A program made the position numbers and the translations under genes. From Rosa chinensis (lineage: Eukaryota; Streptophyta; Magnoliopsida; Rosales; Rosaceae): a DNA stretch of 64,000 bases. Numbering within the stretch: position 1 is the first letter of the stretch; every line of letters begins with the position of its first letter. Positions 1-11,554 of the stretch are shown piece after piece. The notes below the pieces were generated by a model, which ran no database searches, was not told the DNA's origin, and saw nothing but the letters and a program-made list of their open reading frames with translations. The DNA lies in the NCBI RefSeq assembly GCF_002994745.2, contig NC_037091.1, forward strand, positions 54,917,612 to 54,981,611, given 5' to 3'.

Positions 1-2589
1 ATTGGCTTGTAAGGCCGCCACGCGGGATAACGCGGCAGACGAGTGGTTTCTTCATTTCCATAGAGAGCATTAAGCACTCCGAAAGGTCTACAGGCTCCGC
101 CGGAAACCACTTGAATTGGTGCAAAAGCCTTGCAAGCCACAAGTGCACTGTAGCTAACCCTAGAGCTTTTCCCGGGCATACCCTACGGCCCGAACCAAAG
201 GGCGCAAGCCTAAGGTCCGATCCCATTATCGACACATCTTCTTCAATGAACCGCTCAGGCTTGAAAGTCCAAGGGTCCTTCCAAATGGCCGGGTCATGGG
301 TTATAGCCCACATGTTGACCATGGCCGTTGTGCCGGCCGGAACAAAGACCTTGTCGACGTGGACGTCATGCACGGCCAGACGAGCCCACGATAATAGTGG
401 GCCCGGAGGGTGCACCCGGAGCACTTCCTTAACTATGGCCTGAAGATACGGCAGTTTCGAAAGGTCAGAATCCCTCACGTGCCTGTGATTCCCAACGATC
501 GTATCAAGCTCTTCTTGTGCCTTGGCTTGGATGTCTTGGTGCAGGGCAATCCTTGCCATAATCCATTCAAGAAGTATAGCAACAGTGTCTGTCCCTCGAA
601 ATATCATTTCCTAAATAATGTAAACACCAAAGGGAAAAAAAATTAGACAAAAGGGTATAACTTGTGAACAGAAGTTCTTACGTTTGTACCACCACTTGGT
701 TGATCCGAGCATATCAAAAATCCTATGCAAATAAATCTTAGTATATAAAACAGTATGAGCATGCCCACCACGAATTTTAAAGCAATCTTAAAGCCCCATG
801 AAAAATTGATAATTAATTAGAGAGATTTTAGCACAAAGATCGAACTATGTAAAATATAAACATATATACATGTATAGGCTAGTGATCCAGCTGTCCTTGT
901 CTATTTGTTTTTGTATGTATGCATTGATAACATTTATACCTTGATTCCCATATAGGACCATTACAGAATGATTTAAGGACAGTAGATATATAAGTATCTT
1001 TCCCCTTTTGCCAAAATTGGCAATCTCATTACTACATCTCAAAGTATTCATGACCAACATAGCAGATTGTGCTTGTCTAGTTGTCTAGCTATATCAATAA
1101 GTTGAACTTAATCAAATGGTAGAAAACTATGATTGAGCGAATATTCTGGTCAAATTCTAAGTAATCTACAGGCCATAACTTTGATTGAACATGCCTTTTC
1201 TTTTCTCTTTTTCTGCCGGGGTTGAATGCATATGAGTCAACAGTTTAGCTAGGGTTCTGTCAAAAGTCACTAGAATTATAGGGCAAAATATCTGAATCAA
1301 TGATTGAACATGCAACATGAATAATAGCATCTGTCAAAAAAAAAAAGTGTCTGTTGATGTTAGTGAATATCACTGTAACTTTCTTATGCATAAACAGTCA
1401 ATAATCAATAAGATTATTTGCACTAAGATTAATAATATATATATATATATATAAATTTTTTTTTTGCATAAACAATTGATAATCAATAAGATTATTAAGA
1501 TTATCGATAGAAGATAAAATTAGATGATTATCTGATCGATAAATAAATATGAGAGTATAAGAAAAAAATGTGTAAGATAATATAAAACTGAAGGAAATAT
1601 TCACTTACCCACAAAACAGCAACCAAGTCTGCATCACTTAATTGATCCTCCACAGACAAAGCTAGTAAAGCACTAAGAAAGTCACTCCGACCACTGAAAT
1701 CTCCTGCTCTTTTTCTTTCCTCCACAATTTGACCCACCACACACTTAACCTTAGCCGCCAATTTGTGACACTTCCTCTTCACACCATGGAAGTCCAAGAA
1801 CATCAGAGGAAAATAGTCCTCCAAATTAAACCTAGAAATTAAGTCATACCCTTCATTGACCATATCATGCAAAGTCAACGTCAAGTCAGTACTACCCTCC
1901 TTCTCTAACCCTAACCCAAAAACACTCTCAATTATGTTATTCAGGGAACCCTCCTGCAATATTCCTTTCACACCCACAAATCTCCTCTCCTCCATCTCCT
2001 CCTCCACTCTCACGGCCATTCTGTCCACCACGTGCTGCCTTAGCCCTTCCAGTCCGGCAATTCTCTTCGGCGAGAACATGTGGACTGCAGCTAACCTACG
2101 CAGGTGGCGCCAGTACGCCCCTGAAGGAGCAAACCCTATAGCGCGCTCGAACATTAGTGCTCGAGCGGATTGCTTAATAGGACGGTCGGAAAAGGAAGAC
2201 CCTCCTAGGATTTGCTGAGCAGTCTCCGGGTGGCTGCTAATGATGACACGTGTACTGGTTCCTAGACTGTACACCATGAGTCTCTTTGCATCCAGCGAAG
2301 CTGCCATGCCGGCCAGTTTACGATGAGCAAGAGCGCTCATTTGGTCGGATATGGAACCCAATACAGGCCAACCCACTGGTCCCTGGAGTTTCAATGCATG
2401 GCGGTAACCTGACCATGCAGAGCCTCCGGGGACGAGGTAGTGGTTTAGGAGGAAGAGGAAGACATAGAAGAAGAATGAGAGGAGAGTGAGAGTGAGGGTA
2501 GAAGCTCCAAACCAAAAGAGTAGGATGGAGAGGTTGGCTATTATGAAGAGTTTCATAACTATTTCAAGTGTTTCGGGGGTGATAATCAA
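1..2589 (-). CDS. Cytochrome P450, CYP78A family (3' end cut by window edge)
   Basis: Two coding exons are seen: exon 1 at 1609-2589 (327 codons) and exon 2 at 1-610, with the stop just outside the window. The donor is TGG|GTAAGT and the acceptor TTTAG|GAAATG, both phase 0. The N-terminus has a hydrophobic ER anchor (about residues 10-50) and a short proline/glycine hinge. Exon 2 carries the I-helix motif GTDTV, the K-helix ExxR (EVLR), the PERF-type segment KPERF and the heme loop [10 protein letters not shown], with the cysteine ligand near residue 472. Only a few codons seem to be missing after GGLTSQ, giving about 530 aa, normal for the family. CYP78A enzymes (KLUH-type) are ER monooxygenases that control organ, seed and fruit size non-cell-autonomously; their substrate is not settled. 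The single intron before EMIFRGTD is typical of the family. The member cannot be named from sequence alone. A second in-frame ATG lies 11 codons downstream of the chosen start. Confidence 0.93.
1388..1500 (+). repeat. Imperfect direct repeat in the CYP78A intron
   Basis: A block of about 30 bp starting GCATAAACA and containing AATCAATAAGATTATT occurs twice (about 1388-1417 and 1466-1495), separated by an (AT)n tract. It lies inside the single intron, so it does not affect the reading frame. Confidence 0.6.
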
Positions 2590-2658
2590 TCGAGAAAAGC
2601 TTAGTAGAATTGCCTAGAAATGGAAATTTGTCTTGGAGATCTAATGTGGGGTGATATG

Positions 2659-2666
2659 TATATATA
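2659..2666 (-). promoter_or_regulatory. Probable TATA box of the CYP78A gene
   Basis: TATATATA followed by CAT on the minus strand, 70 bases upstream of the CYP78A start codon at 2589. The spacing leaves a leader of about 40 bases. It is a good match to a plant TATA box, but AT-rich runs are common here. Confidence 0.45.
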
Positions 2667-2669
2667 GTA

Positions 2670-3509
2670 TTTGAAAAGCTATCTGGGTTAGTTTAACCAG
2701 GGTTAGCATACGCAAGCACACCTAATTGTATATGAATAATGTTACTCGTACAAAATTTTCATGATTTCGAGTCTTTTATATGGCATAGGTTATTATTACA
2801 TGATCTGAAATCAAATAAATATCAGTTTTGACAAAGCAATATAACCAAAATTTATTAGAAGGTGGGTGCTCTGGGGCAGATTTATAGTTGTAATGTGACG
2901 GTGCCGTCATATTTTATAATTTCACAAAATCTATTATGGGGAAGAGATGGAGAGAGATGGAGGGATAGCAATATCACCTAGTATTTATATCTCCATCAGG
3001 CCATCAAATCCACATGGGTTTCACGTCGATTCATCGAACCACACAGTTTGGAAGTGCCGTGGAGCCGTGGTGTAGAACCTCAATATCAAAATCCCAATCA
3101 TAATCCAAGACTTGTTTTGATGTTTTTTTTTTTTTTTTTTTTTCTTTCCCTGTTGGAATAGGGGGCATAGGGCAATGTATGTTGGTACCAGACAGCTCTT
3201 TTTTTCTTGTGTGTCCATTTTCTACCACTACGAGTTTTGTTTTTCGATGGAAGTTCCATCCAATTCGAGTTTCACGCAAGTTAGTATTATATTTACATAC
3301 GGGACCATCTGAAAGCGAACACCACCAACCCGGATTAATAACGGTGGCCTTTCGAATAGTGGAAAACCACCCTTTGGGGGCGACAATCTGAAGTTGCCAC
3401 CAGCAATGCAGAGTTTCGAAAAATAGCTGCCTCTTTCAAACGGGCCTTGGAAAATGGAAATGGATGTATTATATATAATACTTGTTTACAACGTTCTAAC
3501 GCACCATGA
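2670..3509. other. Intergenic, no gene seen
   Basis: AT-rich sequence upstream of the CYP78A gene, presumably its promoter region. It contains a poly(T) run at about 3123-3143. Reading frames are short and lack family resemblance. Confidence 0.6.
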
Positions 3510-3630
3510 TTTTCTTTAGGAAAAAATTCATTTTAACCCCCTAAACTTTTGGGCTAAAATTAGTATGGTCCTTAATATTTTTTTTATTTTTTTTTTAATT
3601 TTAAATCAGGCTGATCCTTATACTCTCAAA

Positions 3631-4227
3631 TAGGGTTGTCAATGGGTCGTGTCGGGTTGGGTTCGTGACGGGTTAAGGTATTTGTCATGTCGCAAGATAC
3701 AAACCCAAACCCAGCTCATTTAATAATCGTGTCAAAAATCTAAACCCAAACCCAACCTATTCATTAAACGGGTTACCCATTTCCAACCCGCTTAACCCAT
3801 TTAACAAATAGGTCATGTCGTGTTAGACAAAATGACCCATTTAAGGGTTAACAATGCGACCCATTTAACTAAAAAAATGCATAAATTGATTAAATTCACT
3901 AAAAACTCCACAAGACGAATAATATAAATAATTATATATATTCATAAATAATTAAATCCAATAATTATAAAGCAAAATATTTCAAATTGTCTAATCCTAT
4001 GATCAAATACTCCCAACGTCCAAAATTTCGAGAAGAAGTATAACATAATCGGGTTATACGGGTTCACTTCGTGTTGGCGGGTTGACCCGTGGCCGACCCA
4101 TTTATTAAATGGGTCATGGCGGGTTGACCCACGGCTGACCAGCTTTTTAATCGTGCGGGTTCAACCTGCTTTATTTCGTGCGGGTTTCGAGTCGTGTTAT
4201 CGGGTCGTGTCGGAATTGACATCCCTA
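3631..4227. mobile_element. hAT-type MITE inside the MULE left arm
   Basis: A 597-bp element with 13-bp terminal inverted repeats (TAGGGTTGTCAAT / TAGGGATGTCAAT) and a perfect 8-bp duplication CTCTCAAA (3623-3630 and 4228-4235), as expected for hAT transposition. The interior is rich in GGGTTGACCC-like words and has no coding capacity. The equivalent uninterrupted site is preserved in the related MULE copy near 44918. Confidence 0.85.
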
Positions 4228-4253
4228 CTCTCAAACAACATCATCCGAGTTTA

Positions 4254-4661
4254 GACAATTCTTAGGTTCACCCCTAGGGTGAACGAGCATATTCACTCCC
4301 ATTGTCGATTAACATACTTCTACTTAATAAATTATAATCCAACGGTCCATATTTTAAATTAGCTTTTAAAGATCATCTTTGTAAAAAATCAATCTAATTG
4401 GAAATCGTTTAATTATCTAATTGAATCAAACAAATAGATGGTTCTAGCAACACTTACTACTATTATGATGAACCGTCCATGTATTTCATAGAAATGAATA
4501 ACTAAAAAGTCTTCAATTTGATTGATTTTTTACAGAGCTAATTTTTATATTACGTTATACAACATGAATTGTTAGATTAGAAAATTATAAAGTTATTATG
4601 CGTTAATCGCAAGAGAGAGTGAATATACTCATTCACCCAAAGGGTAAACCTAAGAATTGTC
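4254..4661. mobile_element. MITE with GACAATTCTTAGG inverted ends
   Basis: A 408-bp insert with inverted ends that match perfectly for 13 bp (GACAATTCTTAGG) and imperfectly for about 15 bp more (GTTCACCC-type words). It interrupts MULE arm sequence that is continuous in the other arm and in the copy at 44.9 kb. No clear target duplication could be assigned, so the superfamily is left open. Confidence 0.7.
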
Positions 4662-4799
4662 CATCTAGAATTTGAATCCAGGTCCAAAAGTGAAGTCATC
4701 TGCTGAGTTGAAGCTGACAAGGGGCCCACACTTCAACTTTTTAATCCCTGAAGAGGGCAGAATGGACATTTTTAATTTAATATAATTTTTATTTTTTTA

Positions 4800-5838
4800 G
4801 GGAAAAAGTCACAAAAAGTACTCTAATTTAAAGTCATTCTACACTGTGGTACCTCATTTTCTAAATATATCACTTTGATACCTCAACATATTATTTATGC
4901 ATAAGATTCATACACTCCGTTAATAACACCGTTAACTCAAGTGTTATGTAGCTTTTTGCTATGAGTATTTTCCTTAATTTATGTTTTTCCACCAAAAATT
5001 CCATGGGAGATGATCTAAAATTCCTTTCTTTTTGCTGAAAATAAATCTGAGGAAAATATTATATTTGGGTTTATGGAAGATCAATTTAGGTTATTGTACT
5101 GAAAATTTTGACTTATTGTTTTGATCCCAAGAAACATAATAATTAAAATGAGAAGAGGTGAGAGATTTATCGTTTTCAGCCTGCTAATTCACAAATAGAG
5201 AGTGATTTGGATAAGAGCAAATTGTCTGCTAGCTTTATTAATTGTTGATTCTATGTCATCTTATTTTAGCTCTTCAAATGTAATTTGTTGGGTAGATACT
5301 AGTTTTCTTTCAAGTTTAGGGTTTGAGTCTTTCCCTTTTTAATTGAAGAACTCTTCAGACAAAGAAGGAAAAATGCTTGTTCAATTCATTATACATAATC
5401 AATTTCAATACCAATCATAGCAGATTATCTCTAGTAGAGTTGTAGAAATTGCTTGAAACTTTTAGTATTTACGGTTGTTGTGGTTATTTGCTTACTCTTT
5501 AAATATAGATCCATGGTTATTTGGTTTCATCGGCAATGAAGAAAGATGTAGCAAGTGTTTTTGTTGTGTTTTTGTTTTTTAATAAAAATAAATATGAATT
5601 AATGGAGTGAGTTTTTATTAAATGGCAAATAACATGAGATTTTTGGTGGGAAAATATAAATTGACGAAAATACCCATAACAGAAAGCTACATGTCACTTG
5701 AGTTAACGGTATTATCAATGGCGTGTATGAATCTTATGCATAAATAATAAGTTGAGGTATCAAAGTGATATATTTAGAAGATGAGATACCAAAGTGTAGA
5801 ATGACTTTAAGTTAGGGTACTGTTAGTGACGTTTTCCC
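4800..5838. mobile_element. Non-autonomous long-TIR element (MULE-like) nested in the larger MULE
   Basis: Inverted arms of nearly 200 bp start GGGAAAAAGTCAC (left) and GGGAAAACGTCAC (right, complement) and share blocks such as TATATCACTTTGATACCTCA. The centre (about 5000-5640) is AT-rich and non-coding. The flanks are T-rich, so a 9-bp duplication cannot be proven. Arm length and style suggest a Mutator-like MITE. Confidence 0.7.
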
Positions 5839-5937
5839 TTTTTTTTTTTTTTTTTTTTTAACTCTCTCTCTCTCTCTCTCTCAAATCCAGACGAACAACA
5901 CCAAAAATCTATTCCCGATTTGGAAACCCCATAATAC

Positions 5938-6540
5938 ATGGAAACTAATCGAATCGAAAACCAAATTGAATGTCAAAACAAAGAACTTAATCAAAATTGC
6001 AAAGCAAATCGAGCCATCTCTTCTATTTCAATGGTGCCGAAATCAGGAATTGAAATTAGCAATCTAGCCACTGAGATTAGCAATGTAGGCGTCCAAGGCT
6101 TTCAAGGTCTCCTCCTTCTACTCCTCCAATTTCCCCAAGGCCTCCTGCAACTCCGCTTCCACTTCTTCCTCCCCTCCGCCAGTTTCACCTCCACCTTCGC
6201 CTACGTCTCCTTCTTCATCTTTGACAGCGCCACCGGTATCTCCGCCCTCATGATCTCCATGCCCTGCTCCTCGAGTTGCTTCACCTCCATCGATCAATCA
6301 AAGCCTGAAATTCAGACCCAATTCCATCCCTATTTTTGCCCCATCGATCCAGCTCCGACCACCAAACCTCAGCCACCTTTCAACCCGATTGCCGCCATGA
6401 CGCAGAGTCCCAAATCCAGTGCCATTAAACCAAACCTCATAATCAACCCGGTTGTTTGGTTTGTTAGGCTTAGAGGTCAAGAGCGAAAAGGGTTGAGGCA
6501 GTGTTTAAGGCCGAAATCAGAAGGGTTGAGATGAAAAGGG
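5938..6540 (-). pseudogene. Gene-like cargo in MULE copy 1, broken reading frame
   Basis: Read on the minus strand from about 6290, the sequence gives a glutamate/lysine-rich, coiled-coil-like peptide: MEVKQLEEQGMEIM, then ELQEALGKLEE and KALDAYIANLSG in a second frame, with stops between. The frame change and stops look like decay of a host coding fragment. The plus-strand ORF over 5938-6534 is low-complexity and probably its shadow. I do not recognise the parent gene. Capture of host DNA between MULE arms (Pack-MULE) is the inference. Confidence 0.4.
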
Positions 6541-6801
6541 TTGACGTTTTCTGTTTTTTTATTTATTTAGAAATGTCTATTTTGTCCTCCTTGCAGGCCA
6601 TGCTATTGGCTCCAAGCCTCCAACTTAGCATATAACATCATTTTTACTTTTTTAGACTCGGATTCAAATTTTAGACTTCGGTGATGTTGTTTGAGAGTAC
6701 AAGGACTAGATTGAATGCCTGATTAAAAAAAAAGTTTGAGGACTAGACTGATTTTAGCACTAAAGTTCCGGGAGATAAACTGAATTTTTTCCTTTTCTTT
6801 A

Positions 6802-9800
6802 ATGGTTTTCTTATACTAGACCTATGAACAAGAGGATAGAATATATTAAGGTACTGCTTCCGGATGAATCTGCTAGGTTTCCTAGCCCCTAATATTTATC
6901 ATTCCTTACATGTGAGTGTGACACCCATGGACGAAAAATAAAGAAAGAGAACGAAAAGGATAGGACACATTCCAGAATTTCAAGTTGGCTTCTAAAAATG
7001 ACGCTGATCATTGTAGCCGAAAAGCCTTCAACTAATATCAAAGCACCTCTGGCCGACTGAATATTGTTTGATGGTGATGAATCCGTCGCTAGTACACACA
7101 GCTCTATGTGTAGCATTAGGCCAACTCCAACAGTGGAAGGTGGTCCGGAATGATGGACCTCTCAAATCGAAAATGCATAGAACATCAGGACACTATAGTT
7201 CCACACCCTCAATCTTCCATTCAACCATTCAGTAAAAGCGATTTGTGTACGAAGCAATGTTCATAGGTCATTCTGTGGAATGATTCATAGCCTACACCAA
7301 AGGGAACCTTCCCTTGTAATTTTCAAACTCATCCATGCGCAATATAAAGGCTTGCAATATTTAATCACCTTTGGAAAGCAGAACCTATCCAGCAAGATAT
7401 CTATCGTGCAAAGATCCACTGTAAACTAATTGCAACAGTGACAACTTTGGCATCGTCACATTTACAAGACCCTACCACACTACTATAAGCTAACCAAATT
7501 AAACATTTTGATTTGCAAAGAGATCTCCCTTTTGCCAACCAAGTTTATATATTACCCACTTGCTTGCCAAAGTACTAGATGAAGGCCAATGCTATTTTCC
7601 CAGACAGTGCTCTACTAGATTATCAATCTAGCACCACACATTAAAACAAGAATCCACTTAATCAATGGTTAATATTGGAAATCGACCAACATATCATATC
7701 AATGGTTAATATTGGAAATCGACCAACATAACATATCAAACTATCTTGCAAGAAAAACGCATTTCAAAACGATATGCCGCCAGCAAATGCAATAGTGCAA
7801 TTATCAAACAATATAAATGCTTCTCATCCAGAAAAAAGCATCAACTATCATTGGGTCCTGTGATCAATGCTCCATATCATATTAGAGCAAAAGACAATAA
7901 TTATTGAATTCCACAACAGCTAAGGGAGGCGTGGAGGCCTCTGCTCCAGCAAACTCTAACCCACACTTGAAATTATTTAAACAATCATAAGGACTCTACT
8001 TTGCTCAAAGTAAGGCATAGAAAACTAAACAAACCATTAAAGTCTGCATCACAAATGCAACCGGATTATAGCTCTATTGGTATAAAGGGCCATATGGCCT
8101 ATGAGGACTGTTAATAAAAGAAAACTAGGACAAAGACTGCCAATAAGGTATTCTGGACCAACAGGGATCGATCAAAGAGGAGACCCTCTCTTTAAAGAAG
8201 AAGCACAAAAAGTTGGCAGTCTTTGCGGCACAAAAATATTAATCCTCTAGCAGACCCTTCTGGTAGGATCTCTTAGAAACTAAAATAAAACTCAAAAAGC
8301 CAACCAAGGTGGAATGCTTGGCTAACCATTGGATACTTTTTAACATTAGCATTAAGATCCAAGCATTAAGCAACCTGTATACGAAAATAAGGTTACGGAA
8401 TGCTCAAGAATGTGGAACAAAGTAGACATATATGCACGGACATTAACATTTACTGCAAAGTCACAACTAGAGAATGAGTCCAGGATACAAATTACTTCCT
8501 GACTTTGCAAAACCTTCAATTTTATGGGGTTTGTACACCCATAGCCAGACACAAACTATTCTGCACTTACTAAGGAAGAGAATGCATTCTTCCAAAAAGG
8601 TACTGATTTAATTTGTTTCTTTCCTCTATTCTTATAAACAGACATAGCCTAGTAGCCTAATAGTTATTATGGTCTAGTGAGCACCCTTTCCACTAATGGC
8701 GTGTCCAACGAGAATATTCCACCTTCTGCACCACTTAATACCAAGGAAAGAACAGGCCCACAAGCAATACAAGTGTGCAACCTTTCCATTATTAGTAAGG
8801 TGTCCAACACAAATTTGCCACCTTCGCCAGTAATTCATACCAAAAGGAGATAGTAGCAAGCCTACATAGGAATTTAGCCTTATTGATAAGCTACTGGAAA
8901 TGAAGGAAGTTCTTTAATCATTAAAGATGATGAATTCTAGATCCTACTTATCAATACATTTGACACAAAAGGGCCCCTCTACATTTACCTACTCAATCAT
9001 GCTCTTTCGAAACTTTCAACAAATAAATCTACAAGGCTTACTGAAACACCAATGAGATCTGAAACCAGACAAATTGTCCGACACTCATATTTGGTTTGAG
9101 ATTTCGAGTGAATTTATACGAGTGTTCAAGTATGTTCCTTTGTTTGCTAGAGCCTCCAGAGGTTCTTTTGATACTTAAAAGAAACATGTTCACATCAATT
9201 ATCGCACAGATGATACTCTCAAAGCATATACGACTTGCTTGCTGAAACAAACCATTCCAACAACTTCAAGAAACAAAAATCCATAAGAGAGCAAGCCAGA
9301 CTACAAAATCGTTTGGAGCAGTTGCGATGACAAAAATAATAAACAAACAAAGTCTAAAGAGTGGTGCTAGGTTTTGAATTGTTTCAAAACTATTGTATAG
9401 AAGCAACATTTTTCAAATCCAAATATTTTACGGGAAATTGTATATTCACAAGAACAAGAACATCAAGACTTTCAATTAAGAGTGGGGTCCAAACTATCGT
9501 TATTTCAAATTATGTGGAGGATGAATGATTGAGTGGCCAAAAAAAATTAAAGCCGGAGACATGATCTTTGCTACAAGTGGAAAAATACTGCCTTGCTGAC
9601 AAATTTGTTCCACCAGACCAAGAGCCAAAAGAAAGCAACAGAAAACTAAAGTAGCCCTCCATGGGTTATCCACTGGCTTATTTCTAATATTTGTGTATCA
9701 CCACTTTTCTGAGCCATCTTTACAGTAATTAGATATGGTCTAATAAATCTTAGGCCAGGGTAGGAGGTATTATTAACTTGGCAATGTCATCAATGTTATC

Positions 9801-11554
9801 ATCTTCAGACTAACATATTCATAGATCAGAAGTAACTGAGATTCACAAGAAACCAGTGTGAACTTATTCACAACCTGTCAACAAGTAAACAGTAGGTCTC
9901 CTATAACTTGTAAGGAAAACACAAACAAGTTTCTGCCTATTTATTTGGCATAATTAGTCAACAGGAAAAAAAAAATGCTAGCGTTTGATAGAGCAAATAC
10001 TATTTCCAGCAACTTCGAATGTATGAAACACATACTGTCTTCACTGATGTAATTTAGCTTCAAGCACATAGGGGTTTCAAATAACTAACCGCCATACATC
10101 ATCTGAACAAATACTCCACTGAATCTCAAGAAATAATAATCAAGATATTTAAAATCACATATTCACTACTGGTAACTTCACTGTGTTCATGCTGGCATGC
10201 TCCCATACATCTGTGAGCACCTCACATGTGTTTATGCATATAATCCATTCGCCTCTGTCTTTTAAATCACACAGTCAACTAGTTGGACTATACTTAGATC
10301 TAGCATTATTTAGCATAAGAAAGCAGATACTCGCTGTTAAAATTTGCTTCTTGCAAATAATAATCCATGTTCAACAGTGAAGAGTTTAAGGTCATAACAT
10401 TGTAGTGGCTGCAGAATATTTGATAAAACTTGTTTTATATTATAAGAGAATTGCTATGATAAAATTTACTCAGCATTCCCTGTATTTTCCTGCGTGCATG
10501 AACCTAAAGTTTGACCAAATTATTATAAGCCAAAAGTGAAACATCAAGACAGATAGTTCATGAGCTCCTTTTAAAAACTGGCCCCAATCAAACTTAGCTA
10601 AAGGCAAATATCCACCATTTTCAGAAGTCGCAAAACAAGCCAAACTTCTACCATGATCTAACTAAATACCTCCAGTTACCCAAGAGTAACAAAACACTAA
10701 CTTAATCTCACCCCAATCATCTCTTTTCATCTCCACAAAAGAAGAGGGAGATCAAAAACTCTATTGACACCATGCACCTATTGCTTCAGATCCTTTTGCG
10801 GGTGAAATCCATACAAAAATTCCACTTTCAGAGACCAACAGGATCTCCATGTTCACTCAATATATCATTTCCTCTGGCACCACCATCACTGCTTGTTTAT
10901 AACACTAATGGCATAAAGAAACACGGAGGAGAAGATAGCCAATGGAGGGGCATTTGAAGGGCTGCAGTCTCAAATAGTCTCGTAACACATTGAACTTTCA
11001 GACTAAGTACTCAACAGGCTCTTGAAAACAAGCAGCCAAGAAGTTTTTGGAATAGGGAGGCTTAACTAGTTACCTACATTGACCTCTACCCAACACTTGA
11101 AAAATAATTCTTCTTTGCATGAGGTATGATAGATGGTGAGTTATCGGATTTTAGGGGTACGGTTCTTTTCCTTTTTCATTCAAAAGTAAAACAGAACTAT
11201 GTATTTTATGCAAAGTTGGCTATTTTTCAAAATGCCACTGAAAACGTTATCATGTCACTCCACATAACATCAAAAAGCAGGAAAAAAACAAGCAGGATGA
11301 TGAGCCCATATATAAACCAACCAACCAAATACCCTCCAATATTTGTAAAAGAACAAACAATAATTCATATAAGAAAATCATATTCCTAATTAAGATAGCA
11401 ACAGAGAAAATATTATGGTCAAAATCACCATGTAGTCAGCATACCACATGATTTCTTAATTACTACACCTCAACCAGATGAATATTTTTAAGAAAATATT
11501 AACCTTCAACCAAATGCACTGGGACAGTTACTTTAGTCATCAGAAATATAGAGC
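6802..11554. other. 4.7 kb without a recognisable gene
   Basis: Neither strand shows an exon set that I can join or a family motif. Two small local repeats are present: a 38-bp tandem pair at about 7660-7736 (unit contains AATATTGGAAATCGACCAAC) and a degenerate pair about 115 bp apart at 8690-8850 (shared GGTGTCCAAC / TACCAA words). The last few hundred bases should include the TOM20 3' UTR. A non-coding transcript cannot be excluded. Confidence 0.5.

Larger units (their letters stand above)
3519..6792. mobile_element. Mutator-like (MULE) element, non-autonomous, with nested insertions
   Basis: The ends are inverted repeats beginning GGAAAAAATTCA and extending for roughly 250 bp once insertions are removed. 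A perfect 9-bp target duplication TTTTCTTTA flanks it (3510-3518 and 6793-6801), the hallmark of Mutator-like elements. No MULE transposase is visible. Inside lie a hAT-type MITE (3631-4227), another MITE (4254-4661), a second long-TIR element (4800-5838), a CT microsatellite (about 5863-5882) and gene-like cargo (5938-6540). A second family member lies at 44788-46226. The boundary call rests on the TSD plus homology of both arms to that copy. Confidence 0.85.

Noticed and set aside
1856..2218. Plus-strand ORF across CYP78A exon 1
   Set aside because: Antisense shadow of the P450 exon with no family features.
7130..7180. CCAACTCCAACAGTGG word resembling MITE ends
   Set aside because: No partner end or target duplication found in the neighbourhood.
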